Assembly: GCF_012641465.1 (NCBI RefSeq)
Contig: NZ_JABAIK010000002.1
Span: forward strand, 62,001-126,000
DNA: 64,000 nucleotides
Origin: Vibrio agarilyticus
GTDB taxonomy: Bacteria > Pseudomonadota > Gammaproteobacteria > Enterobacterales > Vibrionaceae
Direction: 5' to 3'
Under the pieces are notes generated by a model that worked only from the letters and a program-made list of their open reading frames with translations, was not told the DNA's origin and did not search any database. Shown in pieces: positions 55,895 to 64,000 of this stretch (positions are counted from its first letter, which is position 1; each line of letters begins with the position of its first letter). Both the position numbers and the translations under genes were made by a program.

Positions 55895-57301
55895 TTAACC
55901 TTTCGCAAGTTTAAACGCGGCCAATGTAATTTCTCGCTCCCGTTTATGCTCAACCATAGGAGAAGGATAGTCGAGTTGTTCAAAATCGGCCCATAACCAA
56001 GGTTTGTGAATGTAACGATTTGGCACTTTGGTCAATTCCGGAACCCAGTGGCGCACAAATGCGCCATCAGGATCAAAGCGTTCCCCTTGGCTAATGGGAT
56101 TGAAAATTCGAAAATACGGTTGACCATCACACCCAGTTGACGCGCACCACTGCCAGCCGCCGTTGTTTGAAGCAAAATCACCGTCGATTAATCGTGACAT
56201 GAAATAGCGCTCACCACATCGCCAATCAAGGTGCAAATCTTTAGTAAGAAAACTCGCAACGATCATGCGAAGTCGATTATGCATCCATCCTGTCTGGTTT
56301 AGCTGGCGCATGGCGGCATCAACAATGGGATACCCAGTAGCCCCCTGCTGCCAAAGGCGTAATGAAGCATCATCGTAATACCATTCAATGTTCGACTCCC
56401 AAGGAACAAACCCCTCGCCCTTAGCTAATTTCGGCTCAAAGTACATCAGGTGCTGATAAAACTCGCGCCAAACAATTTCACTGAGCCAAACTTGCGTCCC
56501 CTCATTCCAGTTCTTTTGGCGATACTCAAATAACGCCGCGAGACACTGCCGTGACGATAGCGCGCCAATCGCTAAATACGCCGACAAGCCGCTAGTACCA
56601 TCCCGTGCGGGGAAATCACGTTCACTATCATAATTCTCAACGCGATGCTGACAAAATCGCTGTAACTGAGCGTTGATCTGGCGATCATCGGCAAACCAAT
56701 CCTTGCTGCACTGGCGCGGGTGATCCCACACAAAATGTTGTGGGTCAAAATAGGGCCAAGACGCCTTTGATGGCACCAACGATTGAGGTTCGGGAGCTAT
56801 TATCACGGGTGGCATCATTTGTTTAAGCCAGCTGCGCTTAAACGGAGTGAACACCTTAAAATATTCACCTTGCTGATTGCGCACCGAGCCGGGAGGCAAA
56901 ATACATTTATCATCAAGCCAGTGACTTTCAATACCAAGGCGATCTAAACGAGTTTCTACCTCTCTATCACGACGCTTTTCATTCACTTCATAATCTTGAT
57001 TGGCATAAAGCGCCGACGCACCGATATGCTGCGCCAACTCAGCAACCGCTTCGGCTGCTTTCACGTAATCATCACACTGAAGGTACAATAGCGGAACATT
57101 AAGATCGGCCAAGTCTTTATTGAGTTCAACTAAACGTCGCACGATGAAATCCGACTGAATTGGCGCCAGATCGTGCTGTTGCCACTGTTTAGGTGTGGCA
57201 ATAAATAGGGCGACTGTGGGCGCTCCTGTACGCATTGCCGCGTTCAACGCAGAGTTATCGGTGATGCGCAAGTCTCTCCGAAACCAAACTAAATTCATCA
57301 T
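55895..57301 (-). CDS. phr: Deoxyribodipyrimidine photolyase (class I)
   Basis: About 468 residues. N-terminal Rossmann antenna domain ('MNLVWFRRDLRITDNSALNA') and C-terminal FAD domain with 'SGLSAYLAIGALSSRQC' and 'NGGWQWCASTGCDGQPYFRI', the substrate-binding tail. It splits cyclobutane pyrimidine dimers with blue light. Tandem start codons (TTG 57304, ATG 57301, ATG 57298); AGTAGG fits 57301 best. Twelve bases after the DUF523/DUF1722 gene and probably cotranscribed, an arrangement common in gamma-proteobacteria. Confidence 0.93.
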   Translation of the reverse strand: MMNLVWFRRDLRITDNSALNAAMRTGAPTVALFIATPKQWQQHDLAPIQSDFIVRRLVELNKDLADLNVPLLYLQCDDYVKAAEAVAELAQHIGASALYANQDYEVNEKRRDREVETRLDRLGIESHWLDDKCILPPGSVRNQQGEYFKVFTPFKRSWLKQMMPPVIIAPEPQSLVPSKASWPYFDPQHFVWDHPRQCSKDWFADDRQINAQLQRFCQHRVENYDSERDFPARDGTSGLSAYLAIGALSSRQCLAALFEYRQKNWNEGTQVWLSEIVWREFYQHLMYFEPKLAKGEGFVPWESNIEWYYDDASLRLWQQGATGYPIVDAAMRQLNQTGWMHNRLRMIVASFLTKDLHLDWRCGERYFMSRLIDGDFASNNGGWQWCASTGCDGQPYFRIFNPISQGERFDPDGAFVRHWVPELTKVPNRYIHKPWLWADFEQLDYPSPMVEHKREREITLAAFKLAKG

Positions 57302-57313
57302 CAAGTATGCCTA

Positions 57314-58267
57314 CTACAGTGCATAGCGCAGTTTCAATTCGGCAGGGTACGGCGCTAGGTAACGCTGATCCGCAAGATAAGGGTCAGGGTAAGTACTAAG
57401 ATAGTGCTGAATCAAAGTTAACGGTGCGATAAGTGGCAAAATACCTTGGCGATACTGAAGGATTAAATTTGCCAACTCTTGTTTTTGCATCGCATTGAGT
57501 GAACGTTTGAAATAACCTTGAATATGCATTAGAACATTGGTGTTATTTTTGCGACTGGCGCGCCGTGTCAGAGCAATCAACAGAGCGGTACGGTAACGGT
57601 CAGCAAACTCTTGAATGTCATAATCGGCAATATTAGCCACTAAACGCCCCAATTCACGATACGCATCAGGCGCATGTGCCATGAGGGTTAATTTGTATCG
57701 TGAGTGAAAGCGCACCAGCTTATCTCGAGTTGCATCGCCTTGCATCGATTGATAAAAGTCATGCAAACAATAGATGCGCGCAATAAAATTTTCACGCAGC
57801 ACCGGATCATTTAAGCGGCCATCTTCTTCAACAGGTAGCCAAGGCATGCGGTCCATCAAAATACGCGTGTAAATGCCAACGCCCTCTTTATCTGCGTTGT
57901 TTTGCTTATACACTTTGACCTTTTCCATTCCACAGGTTGGGGACTTAGCGCAAACAATGTAACCACATAAGGGTTGGTCCACTAAACCGTCCACCACTTT
58001 ATGGGAATAGGTCATCATCGCGTCGGTATGATCATTGTCCGGCTTTTTGGTTTCGACCAAACGAACAGACTCACCGTCAGACATCAGTCGTATGGTTGGC
58101 CGAGGCACTGGCATTCCCATGCCGACTTCGGGACAAATGGCACGAAAGCGAAAATGGTCACTCAGTTCATCACACACAAAACGGCTCATTTTGTGTCCAG
58201 AGTCAAACCGCACTTGCTCTCCAAGAACACAAGCACTGATCCCAACCTGAATCTTATCCTTTGACAT
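57314..58267 (-). CDS. DUF523-DUF1722 protein (YbgA/YbbK fusion)
   Basis: 317 residues. The N-terminal DUF523 half has cysteines in 'GISACVLGEQVRFDSGHK', 'ICPEVGMGMPVPRP' and 'CAKSPTCGMEKV', suited to bind a metal cluster; the C-terminal half is YbgA-like DUF1722 ('FHSRYKLTLMAHAPDAYREL'). The pair with photolyase is conserved and suggests a link to DNA repair or cofactor supply, but no activity is known to me. Confidence 0.9.
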   Translation of the reverse strand: MSKDKIQVGISACVLGEQVRFDSGHKMSRFVCDELSDHFRFRAICPEVGMGMPVPRPTIRLMSDGESVRLVETKKPDNDHTDAMMTYSHKVVDGLVDQPLCGYIVCAKSPTCGMEKVKVYKQNNADKEGVGIYTRILMDRMPWLPVEEDGRLNDPVLRENFIARIYCLHDFYQSMQGDATRDKLVRFHSRYKLTLMAHAPDAYRELGRLVANIADYDIQEFADRYRTALLIALTRRASRKNNTNVLMHIQGYFKRSLNAMQKQELANLILQYRQGILPLIAPLTLIQHYLSTYPDPYLADQRYLAPYPAELKLRYAL

Positions 58268-58689
58268 ACCAACTCCTCTTTTCAGTGGCTTATTTGACTA
58301 TATACCAAACACTCAAACTCAGTCGGCATGGCATAGTTTGTTTTCCACGAATGTGATGCAACCCGCTATGAGAACAGCCCAATAAATAACACGAACTTGC
58401 GCTATTGCTAGGCAAACTTGCAGTTTGCCATGTTGCTTTTTTTACGAAAAATGAGCAAGAAAGATAAAAAACATATGACTATCAGAGAGATGGCACGTTA
58501 AGACAAAGTAACATTTTGTGAAACAGTGCTCATAATTAACGTCACAAACGTAATGGCGCTCTTAGTTTAATCACTCGTTGATGCTTTTTTAATTAAGCTC
58601 AGGGTAATATAGGCTTTCGGTGTTTGAGTGTTTGGCGACATCGACGAGTCATTTTATACCCACACTGTGATAGGTATTGTTCATCAAGG
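58268..58689. other. Intergenic region upstream of the TPR genes
   Basis: About 420 bases. No gene or repeat recognised. It must contain divergent promoters for the photolyase operon and the TPR/GGDEF pair. Confidence 0.5.
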
Positions 58690-60237
58690 ATGTCGAATTT
58701 TAATCAAAATCAACAGCAGCTTGCAGCAGAGCTCCAACAGCTAAAAAGACGGTTGCCATTAGAGGCAAAGAGCGTCCTCAAAATCGCAGAACAATGCGTA
58801 TCGCGAGCAGAGCGCCTTTTCTTTCCTCTCGGCGAACTGCACGCCAAACTTCTCATGTCACATGCCTGCTGGTGTTTAATGGATTACCGCCGCGGCCTCA
58901 AAATCATCAAAGAAGCACAGCAGTTACAAAGCAAGTTAGACTGCGACGATTTTTTGCCTGAAATTTTGCACATTCATGCGCTGCATTATTGGGGTCAGGG
59001 TAAATACTTTTCTGCGCAGCAATTTTGGATCAATGCGTTAGAGCAAGCTGCACTCGTTGAAGAAACTGAAATTCAAATTGAATCATTGCTCGGATTGGGC
59101 AATGTTTGGCGTATGACCCAAGAGTATGCGCTTGCCGCCTCAACGCATGAACTCGCCGTCAGTGTCGCAAACACGCTTCGAATTGAATGGTTAGAAGGTA
59201 AGGCGCGGATTTTGTTAGCGTGGGATTACTATTTATTGGGTAATTACGCTGAGATGTTAACCGTGCTAGATGGTGTGAGTGATTTGCTGCGCGAACATCC
59301 AGATCCGACCTGGGAAGCTGAAATTTGGGACTTTCGTGGCCTTGCCCTTTTAGGGCTCGAGCGACTGGATGCGGCAGAAGAAGCAACAAAAAAAGCCCAT
59401 CAATTGGCTATTACTCATGATTTAGCTTGGATGCGCACACACTCTTACATCAGTCGCGCCAGACTCTACTTTCTACAAGGCGAAGCTCAAACCGCCATGC
59501 TGCTACTGGAAAACGCAGAACGCGCTGCACAAGCGTTTGACCATGGCGAATTATTGAGTCAAATCTGCTACCAACAAAGTGTCGTGGCCGAAACCTTAGA
59601 CGACTACTCAACGGCTTATCACGCTTTTAGTAAATACCGCCTCTATTCACGCAATATTTTACGCGACCAAACGAACGCAGCCGGACTCGACAAAGCACGA
59701 AACTCTAAACGTCAACTCGAGCAACGCGCGCGCAAGTTAATCAACCGCATTCGCTCTCAATACGAATACAATCCAGAAAAACAGTTTTCCAATGTCGTTT
59801 CAGAAAACTATTGGTGGGAGCAACTTGTGCTAGCCAAGAGCCAAATGCAAAATGCGCCCCATGCAGTCATTACCATGCAAAGCCGCAGCTCAGAAAAGCT
59901 GGATGTCTGTCTAGAGCTTGCGCACAGCGTTTCGTCACCGACGGATCTTATCTCTCGTCTTAGCCATCGTACCGTTGCGATGCTGATAAAAGAAGAGCAA
60001 GACAGTGCCGAGCAATTGCACGATATTCTAAAAACGATGCTACACATTCATCCTTGGCACAGACGTGGGGCCACGCCACAATCACCCGTTATCGCGTTAC
60101 ACGACATTTTGACCTTTCCATTCACGATAGAGCAACTTGAGCAGATAACACCTCAAAGCCCATGCGCTTTTAGCCCCACTTCGGATAGGCAATCCCAGTA
60201 TAAGAGTCAGGTAGTCACTCATGGAAAATTTGCTTAA
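58690..60237 (+). CDS. TPR protein with possible degenerate GGDEF-like C-terminus
   Basis: 515 residues. Six or more tetratricopeptide-like helical pairs (about 20-345, for example 'LLGLGNVWRMTQEYALAAST'), then a linker and a C-terminal domain (about 380-490). In that domain 'LISRLSHRTVAMLIKEEQDS' resembles the 'D.LaRlGGDEFvvLL' strand-turn-strand of GGDEF proteins with the catalytic loop lost. It overlaps by 17 bases the next gene, which is TPR plus an intact GGDEF domain, so the pair may be tandem paralogues acting together. The ATG at 58690 has AAGG before it; the frame is open to 58624. Confidence 0.7.
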   Translation: MSNFNQNQQQLAAELQQLKRRLPLEAKSVLKIAEQCVSRAERLFFPLGELHAKLLMSHACWCLMDYRRGLKIIKEAQQLQSKLDCDDFLPEILHIHALHYWGQGKYFSAQQFWINALEQAALVEETEIQIESLLGLGNVWRMTQEYALAASTHELAVSVANTLRIEWLEGKARILLAWDYYLLGNYAEMLTVLDGVSDLLREHPDPTWEAEIWDFRGLALLGLERLDAAEEATKKAHQLAITHDLAWMRTHSYISRARLYFLQGEAQTAMLLLENAERAAQAFDHGELLSQICYQQSVVAETLDDYSTAYHAFSKYRLYSRNILRDQTNAAGLDKARNSKRQLEQRARKLINRIRSQYEYNPEKQFSNVVSENYWWEQLVLAKSQMQNAPHAVITMQSRSSEKLDVCLELAHSVSSPTDLISRLSHRTVAMLIKEEQDSAEQLHDILKTMLHIHPWHRRGATPQSPVIALHDILTFPFTIEQLEQITPQSPCAFSPTSDRQSQYKSQVVTHGKFA

Positions 60238-61804
60238 TAAACTGCACGCAGCCGGGCTTGACCACACTCGCGTCAGTGGTGAAGATGCAATAACGCTTTG
60301 GCGTCATGTGGGTGAGCATCTTGCTTCCACGCCAATGCAGCGTGCCTATTGCCTTATCATTAGTGCTGAATATCGTTTTGAGCTGAACCAAGTTCAACTC
60401 AGTATTGATGAGCTAAAACAGGCATTGGATATTCTCGAGTTACCACAACATGCCGCAGAAATCCTTGCGGTTAAAAACAGCCTATGTGAGCGTCTTGGTG
60501 AGCTCGGTGACTACCACAGCGCGCTTAACGAATATGTCTCTGCCACCACCATCGCCGTTGAACATAGTTATATCGACCAATACGTCACCGCGGTCATTGG
60601 GCTAGGTAACTTATGTGATACCTATGGTGACCATGCGCGTGCACTTCGTTATTACCAAAAAATTGATAGCATTGATCTTGCCATCACTAGCCGTACACTG
60701 CGTCTGCGTTATAAGCTCTATATGCTCGCCTGCTTCATCAAATTACAACGGCTGAACCCAGCACAAGATCTGCTTACTGAATGTGAAGAGTTAAGCATTC
60801 TTGTCAGTGATAAAAGCCTCACCGGCCAAATCCTGCTTTATCAAGCAAAGTTACACCGTTTAAGAGATGAGCATGACGCCGCGCTCAAGGCGTTAGCAAA
60901 AGCCCAATACAGTGCCAGTACAAACCACGCCTCATGGCTTGCACTCATGAATCGCATTGAAGTCGCTTACACCTTGTCTGCGATTGGCAAACAGCCATTA
61001 GCTGTATTGCTACTCATGAGTAAATTGAAAAAAGTTGAGTCGCACGGCTCTCCGGTGCTGTCAAAACAATTTTATGATGCGCTCAGTCATGTTCTAGCAT
61101 CACAAGCGCACTTTAAGACCGCACTTGAGTTTGAGAAAAAAGCGTACGCCATCGAAAGCGAACTGATGAAACAAGTGCCGATAACCGAATTAGGCGCGGC
61201 GCAGTTACGTCGATTAACGCGCTTTGAATTGCAGTTAAAACTCATCATGTCTGAAATTGAAAATAAGGAACTCAAAGAAACCACCAAACAGCACAAAAGC
61301 ACTGTGGCTCAACTTCAACAAGATGTGCTCACTGATCCTTTGACCTCATTGAAAAACCGTCGCTGGCTGGATGCAAAACTTAAAGAGTTATTACTTTCTA
61401 ATACCCCTTTTGCGCTTTTAGTGATTGATATTGACCACTTTAAATCGATTAATGATGAACTGAGTCACTTAGTAGGCGATAAAGCCATCGTGAACGTATC
61501 TCACGAGCTTATCGAACAATTTCGTCGGCGTGATGCCTCTTGCGTGCGCTTTGGTGGTGAAGAGTTTTTAGTGATTGTCGAAAACGTCACACTGCAAGAA
61601 GCGCAGCAGCTTGCTGAAGATTATCGAAAACGAATCTACCAGTTTAATTGGCAACCCATCCTAGGTGAGCGTAGCCTTACTGTCTCAATTGGCGTGACAC
61701 TGCATCATGCAGGTGAAAATACTCAGCGAACGTTTCATCGTGCTGACAAAGCTCTATATCGCGCAAAAGCCCTTGGGCGCAACCAAACCTGTTGCGAAGA
61801 ATAA
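60221..61804 (+). CDS. TPR-GGDEF diguanylate cyclase
   Basis: 527 residues. About 330 residues of TPR-like helices, a coiled-coil linker (about 335-360, 'ENKELKETTKQHKSTVAQLQ') and a GGDEF domain. The catalytic loop is GGEEF at 445-449 ('RFGGEEF'), the DxxT/NRR substrate site ('LTDPLTSLKNRRWLDA') is kept, so it should make cyclic di-GMP. An RxxD-like inhibitory site ('RRRD') lies just before with one extra residue, so its function is doubtful. No signal or membrane helix, so the input is cytosolic, probably through the TPR part. A likely source of signal for the VpsT-like regulators. Confidence 0.9.
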   Translation: MENLLNKLHAAGLDHTRVSGEDAITLWRHVGEHLASTPMQRAYCLIISAEYRFELNQVQLSIDELKQALDILELPQHAAEILAVKNSLCERLGELGDYHSALNEYVSATTIAVEHSYIDQYVTAVIGLGNLCDTYGDHARALRYYQKIDSIDLAITSRTLRLRYKLYMLACFIKLQRLNPAQDLLTECEELSILVSDKSLTGQILLYQAKLHRLRDEHDAALKALAKAQYSASTNHASWLALMNRIEVAYTLSAIGKQPLAVLLLMSKLKKVESHGSPVLSKQFYDALSHVLASQAHFKTALEFEKKAYAIESELMKQVPITELGAAQLRRLTRFELQLKLIMSEIENKELKETTKQHKSTVAQLQQDVLTDPLTSLKNRRWLDAKLKELLLSNTPFALLVIDIDHFKSINDELSHLVGDKAIVNVSHELIEQFRRRDASCVRFGGEEFLVIVENVTLQEAQQLAEDYRKRIYQFNWQPILGERSLTVSIGVTLHHAGENTQRTFHRADKALYRAKALGRNQTCCEE

Positions 61805-61885
61805 GATGATCCTCTCAAGATGCGTTATCTACCCCAAAAACTTGACGTTGCGGAGCGAGGATAAAACGCACCTTGAAGTCTCCTG

Positions 61886-63061
61886 TTATTGCCAGCGCAA
61901 CACACGAACCTCTAGCCCTTCACATGGCTTGTTTGGAATGTTGAGTGATAATAATAAGCTGATAGCAGCCATTACCGCGCCGATGTAAAACACGAGCGCT
62001 GGCGACCAAAGCCAGATAGCACCAAAGGTAACGGGGATCACCACGGCAGCAATATGATTGATAGTGAAAGCAACCCCAGCGGTTGAGGCCATATCGGCAG
62101 GATCGGCAATTTTTTGGAAGTAGGTATTAATCGCCAACGCGAGCGCAAAAAACAGATGGTCAATCACATACAAAGCGGCGGCCCACTCTGCACTTTGAAC
62201 CAAACCATAGCCAACAAACACACCAATCAAACCCACGTACTCAATTATTAATGCGTTACGCTCACCAAAACGGCCAATAAATCGGCCAATTTTTTTGGCA
62301 AACAAAAAGTTAAACAAGTAGTTGATTAGGAACAACAAGGTGATATCCGACACCGAAAAGCCAAACTTCTCGACCATCAAAAAGCCCGCGAACACCGTGA
62401 AAATTTGACGTCGCGCGCCACTCATAAAGGTCAACGCGTAGTAAAGCCAATAGCGCTTGCGAAGTACCAATTTCTTGTTTTGCACTACGGTTGACGAAAA
62501 CGAGGGAAACGCCAACGCAATAAACAACGTCAAGAGTAAAGCGATACCACCACAAACCAAGTAGATAGTGACATAATCCCAATGGAGTATTCTGGTCATA
62601 AGCCAAATACCGCCATAAGTCACCAAAGAGGCTGCTGCGCCAACAGAAAGCAAACGTCCCAACATTTCTGGCGCTTCTTGTTTGCTCAACCACTGCAAAG
62701 AGAGCGACTGTTTCAAGGTTTCAAAATAGTGAAATCCCGTGGACATTAATAGCGTCGTCAGCAATAACCCAGTCATTGAAGGAAACAATCCGGTGATTGC
62801 AGTACCAACCGTTAGCATAATCAGCGATACAATCATAAACCGCTGCTCACGGATAAACAGCAGAACAAACACCACCGAAAAAGCAAGAAACCCAGGGATC
62901 TCACGGACACTTTGCAACAGACCAATATCAGCACCGTCAAACGCCGCTTTTTCCACGACGAAATTATTCAGCAAAGCAGACCATGCAGAAAAACTTAAAG
63001 GCACAATGACTGAAATCAGCATCAAAAAGTTTTGTGGCGTGCGCCAATTGCTTGTTTGCAT
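61886..63061 (-). CDS. Major facilitator superfamily transporter
   Basis: About 391 residues with 12 transmembrane helices. 'SLQWLSKQEAPEMLGRLLSV' and 'KKIGRFIGRFGERNALIIEY' correspond to the cytosolic loops 2-3 and 8-9 of MFS carriers. Substrate not predictable. A TTG at 63070 is the alternative start. It converges on the TPR-GGDEF gene with 80 bases between stops. Confidence 0.85.
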   Translation of the reverse strand: MQTSNWRTPQNFLMLISVIVPLSFSAWSALLNNFVVEKAAFDGADIGLLQSVREIPGFLAFSVVFVLLFIREQRFMIVSLIMLTVGTAITGLFPSMTGLLLTTLLMSTGFHYFETLKQSLSLQWLSKQEAPEMLGRLLSVGAAASLVTYGGIWLMTRILHWDYVTIYLVCGGIALLLTLFIALAFPSFSSTVVQNKKLVLRKRYWLYYALTFMSGARRQIFTVFAGFLMVEKFGFSVSDITLLFLINYLFNFLFAKKIGRFIGRFGERNALIIEYVGLIGVFVGYGLVQSAEWAAALYVIDHLFFALALAINTYFQKIADPADMASTAGVAFTINHIAAVVIPVTFGAIWLWSPALVFYIGAVMAAISLLLSLNIPNKPCEGLEVRVLRWQ

Positions 63062-63243
63062 GAGTAACAATATTCCTTATAAAGCCATAAAAGAGACTCA
63101 ATCACGTCAATAGGGACGGGATAACACGTAAAAAAAGATTAATGACTTAGTACGATTAGGGTATTGAGCTCACTTAAATACCGAGTGGTATGATAAAGGA
63201 TAACGACAAGCTCAAACAAGTCAGTTCAGAGAAAACAACATGT

Positions 63244-63369
63244 TATACCGAAATAACTTGGAGTTGCAGGTAGGCGGCAAACGAACAAAGCCTCTGAGCA
63301 TAGGCAAACTGTGTGATGAGATTTGTGAGAGCCAGCCAACACCGCTGCAACTTAAGTTAGACGGGTATA
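63244..63369 (+). repeat. ERIC element 14
   Basis: TATACCGAAATAACTTGGAG to GACGGGTATA, full length with small changes in the left end. It lies between divergent genes. Confidence 0.88.
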
Positions 63370-63476
63370 AATGAATAGAGAGCCCAAAAACAACGTGATA
63401 GGATGATGCATCACACATAAGCAATTATGCCGCTCAATCGGTGCGACATACAAACAAGATAACATCGAGAAAGATC

Positions 63477-63977
63477 ATGGATGTCACGATACGAGCCGCT
63501 CAACCCAGCGACGCCAAAGGCGTTACTGCGCTTTTTGATCAACCACTGGTACAGCGATTTACGCTACAATTGCCCTTTCCCAGTGAAACCACATGGCAAC
63601 AGAGACTCAGTGAAACAGATCAGCATAGTTACAGCTATGTTGCTGAGCTTGACCATCGCATCGTCGGACAAATTGGTTTGCATCTCTCAGCAAACCCTAG
63701 AACTCGACACTGCGCCTCCATTGGAATAGCGGTACATGATGACTTTCATGGTCAAGGAATTGGTAGTCAATTATTAGCAAGCATCGTTGATTTAGCGGAT
63801 AACTGGTTAAACCTAGACAGACTGCAGCTCGAAGTGAATAGCGATAACCAAGCGGCCATCGCTTTGTATAAAAAGTTTCACTTTGAAATTGAAGGCTGTG
63901 CAAAGGCCAGTTGCTTTCGCGCGGGTCGATATGTAGATACCTTCTTTATGGCACGACTTAGTCCCAGAATACGCTAG
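63477..63977 (+). CDS. GNAT acetyltransferase, YhhY/AaaT type
   Basis: 166 residues of the GNAT fold. The acetyl-CoA loop is 'HGQGIGSQLL' (Q/RxxGxG/A type) and the C-terminal 'ALYKKFHFEIEG' is typical. Overall it is close to E. coli YhhY, an L-amino acid N-acetyltransferase ('QLPFPSETTWQQRL' and 'LFDQPLV' at matching places). GAGAAAG precedes the ATG at 63477, twelve codons inside the open frame. Confidence 0.88.
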   Translation: MDVTIRAAQPSDAKGVTALFDQPLVQRFTLQLPFPSETTWQQRLSETDQHSYSYVAELDHRIVGQIGLHLSANPRTRHCASIGIAVHDDFHGQGIGSQLLASIVDLADNWLNLDRLQLEVNSDNQAAIALYKKFHFEIEGCAKASCFRAGRYVDTFFMARLSPRIR

Positions 63978-64000
63978 CACCACCAACTAGAATCAAGCAG

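Overview
The window looks like chromosome II of a Vibrio. luxT, cheV, ycbX and pyrC, a nadE/nadD-like divergent pair, a MoxR-Bat operon, a second pst operon, rhlE, lpp and a photolyase all match genes I associate with the small Vibrio chromosome. The species cannot be fixed from the sequence. About fifteen intact, truncated or decayed ERIC elements (TATACCC...GGGTATA) lie between genes. A second, 268-bp repeat family with related ends occurs twice in full and once as a fragment.

Layout. 1-0.3 kb: right end of an IS with a DDE transposase tail. 0.36-10.6 kb: ordinary core genes (ppiC, cheV, a corrinoid adenosyltransferase-like gene, luxT, a yfcZ/yiiS-family gene, a leucine-rich-repeat-like exported protein, an acyltransferase, a cupin protein, a NadD-like gene, nadE, ycbX). 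10.8-15.85 kb: an A+T-rich island on the minus strand between ycbX and pyrC. It holds a decayed HTH gene, six tightly coupled genes for small envelope or membrane proteins and a YbjQ-like protein, and a large serine recombinase disabled by one in-frame stop codon. Its job is unknown, and it is the best candidate here for an undescribed module. 15.9-22.7 kb: pyrC, an M14 peptidase, a ycaQ-like glycosylase, a rarA-like ATPase, an aldo/keto reductase and a hexapeptide acetyltransferase.

22.9-32 kb: VF530, then a group that reads best as taurine (or related amine) nitrogen assimilation: a YdfG/IsfD-type reductase, a TauE/IsfE-type exporter, a class III aminotransferase, a MocR/TauR-type regulator and a complete polar amino acid-type ABC importer. 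32-34.3 kb: a NimR-like AraC regulator divergent from an EamA exporter. 34.5-37.3 kb: a three-gene exopolysaccharide remnant (WcaJ-like, short Wza-like, VanZ-like). 37.4-39 kb: an exported metallo-beta-lactamase-fold protein and glutaredoxin 2. 39.4-41 kb: two tandem VpsT/CsgD-like LuxR regulators; only one keeps the c-di-GMP motif.

41.6-48.5 kb: a MoxR-DUF58-DUF4381-vWA-vWA/TPR-BatD operon with a 33-glutamine tract. 48.6-52.2 kb: pstSCAB on the minus strand. 52.4-58.3 kb: rhlE, lpp facing an L,D-transpeptidase, a photolyase and a DUF523/DUF1722 protein. 58.7-61.8 kb: two overlapping TPR genes, the second a GGEEF diguanylate cyclase and the first perhaps carrying a degenerate GGDEF-like end. 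61.9-64 kb: an MFS transporter and a YhhY-like acetyltransferase.

ERIC elements shape several genes. They supply the stop codon and last residues of the ycaQ-like gene and the ABC ATPase gene, and the last 20 or so residues of the VanZ-like protein. One ERIC is itself split by the 268-bp element. No tRNA, rRNA, CRISPR array or integron attC array was seen.
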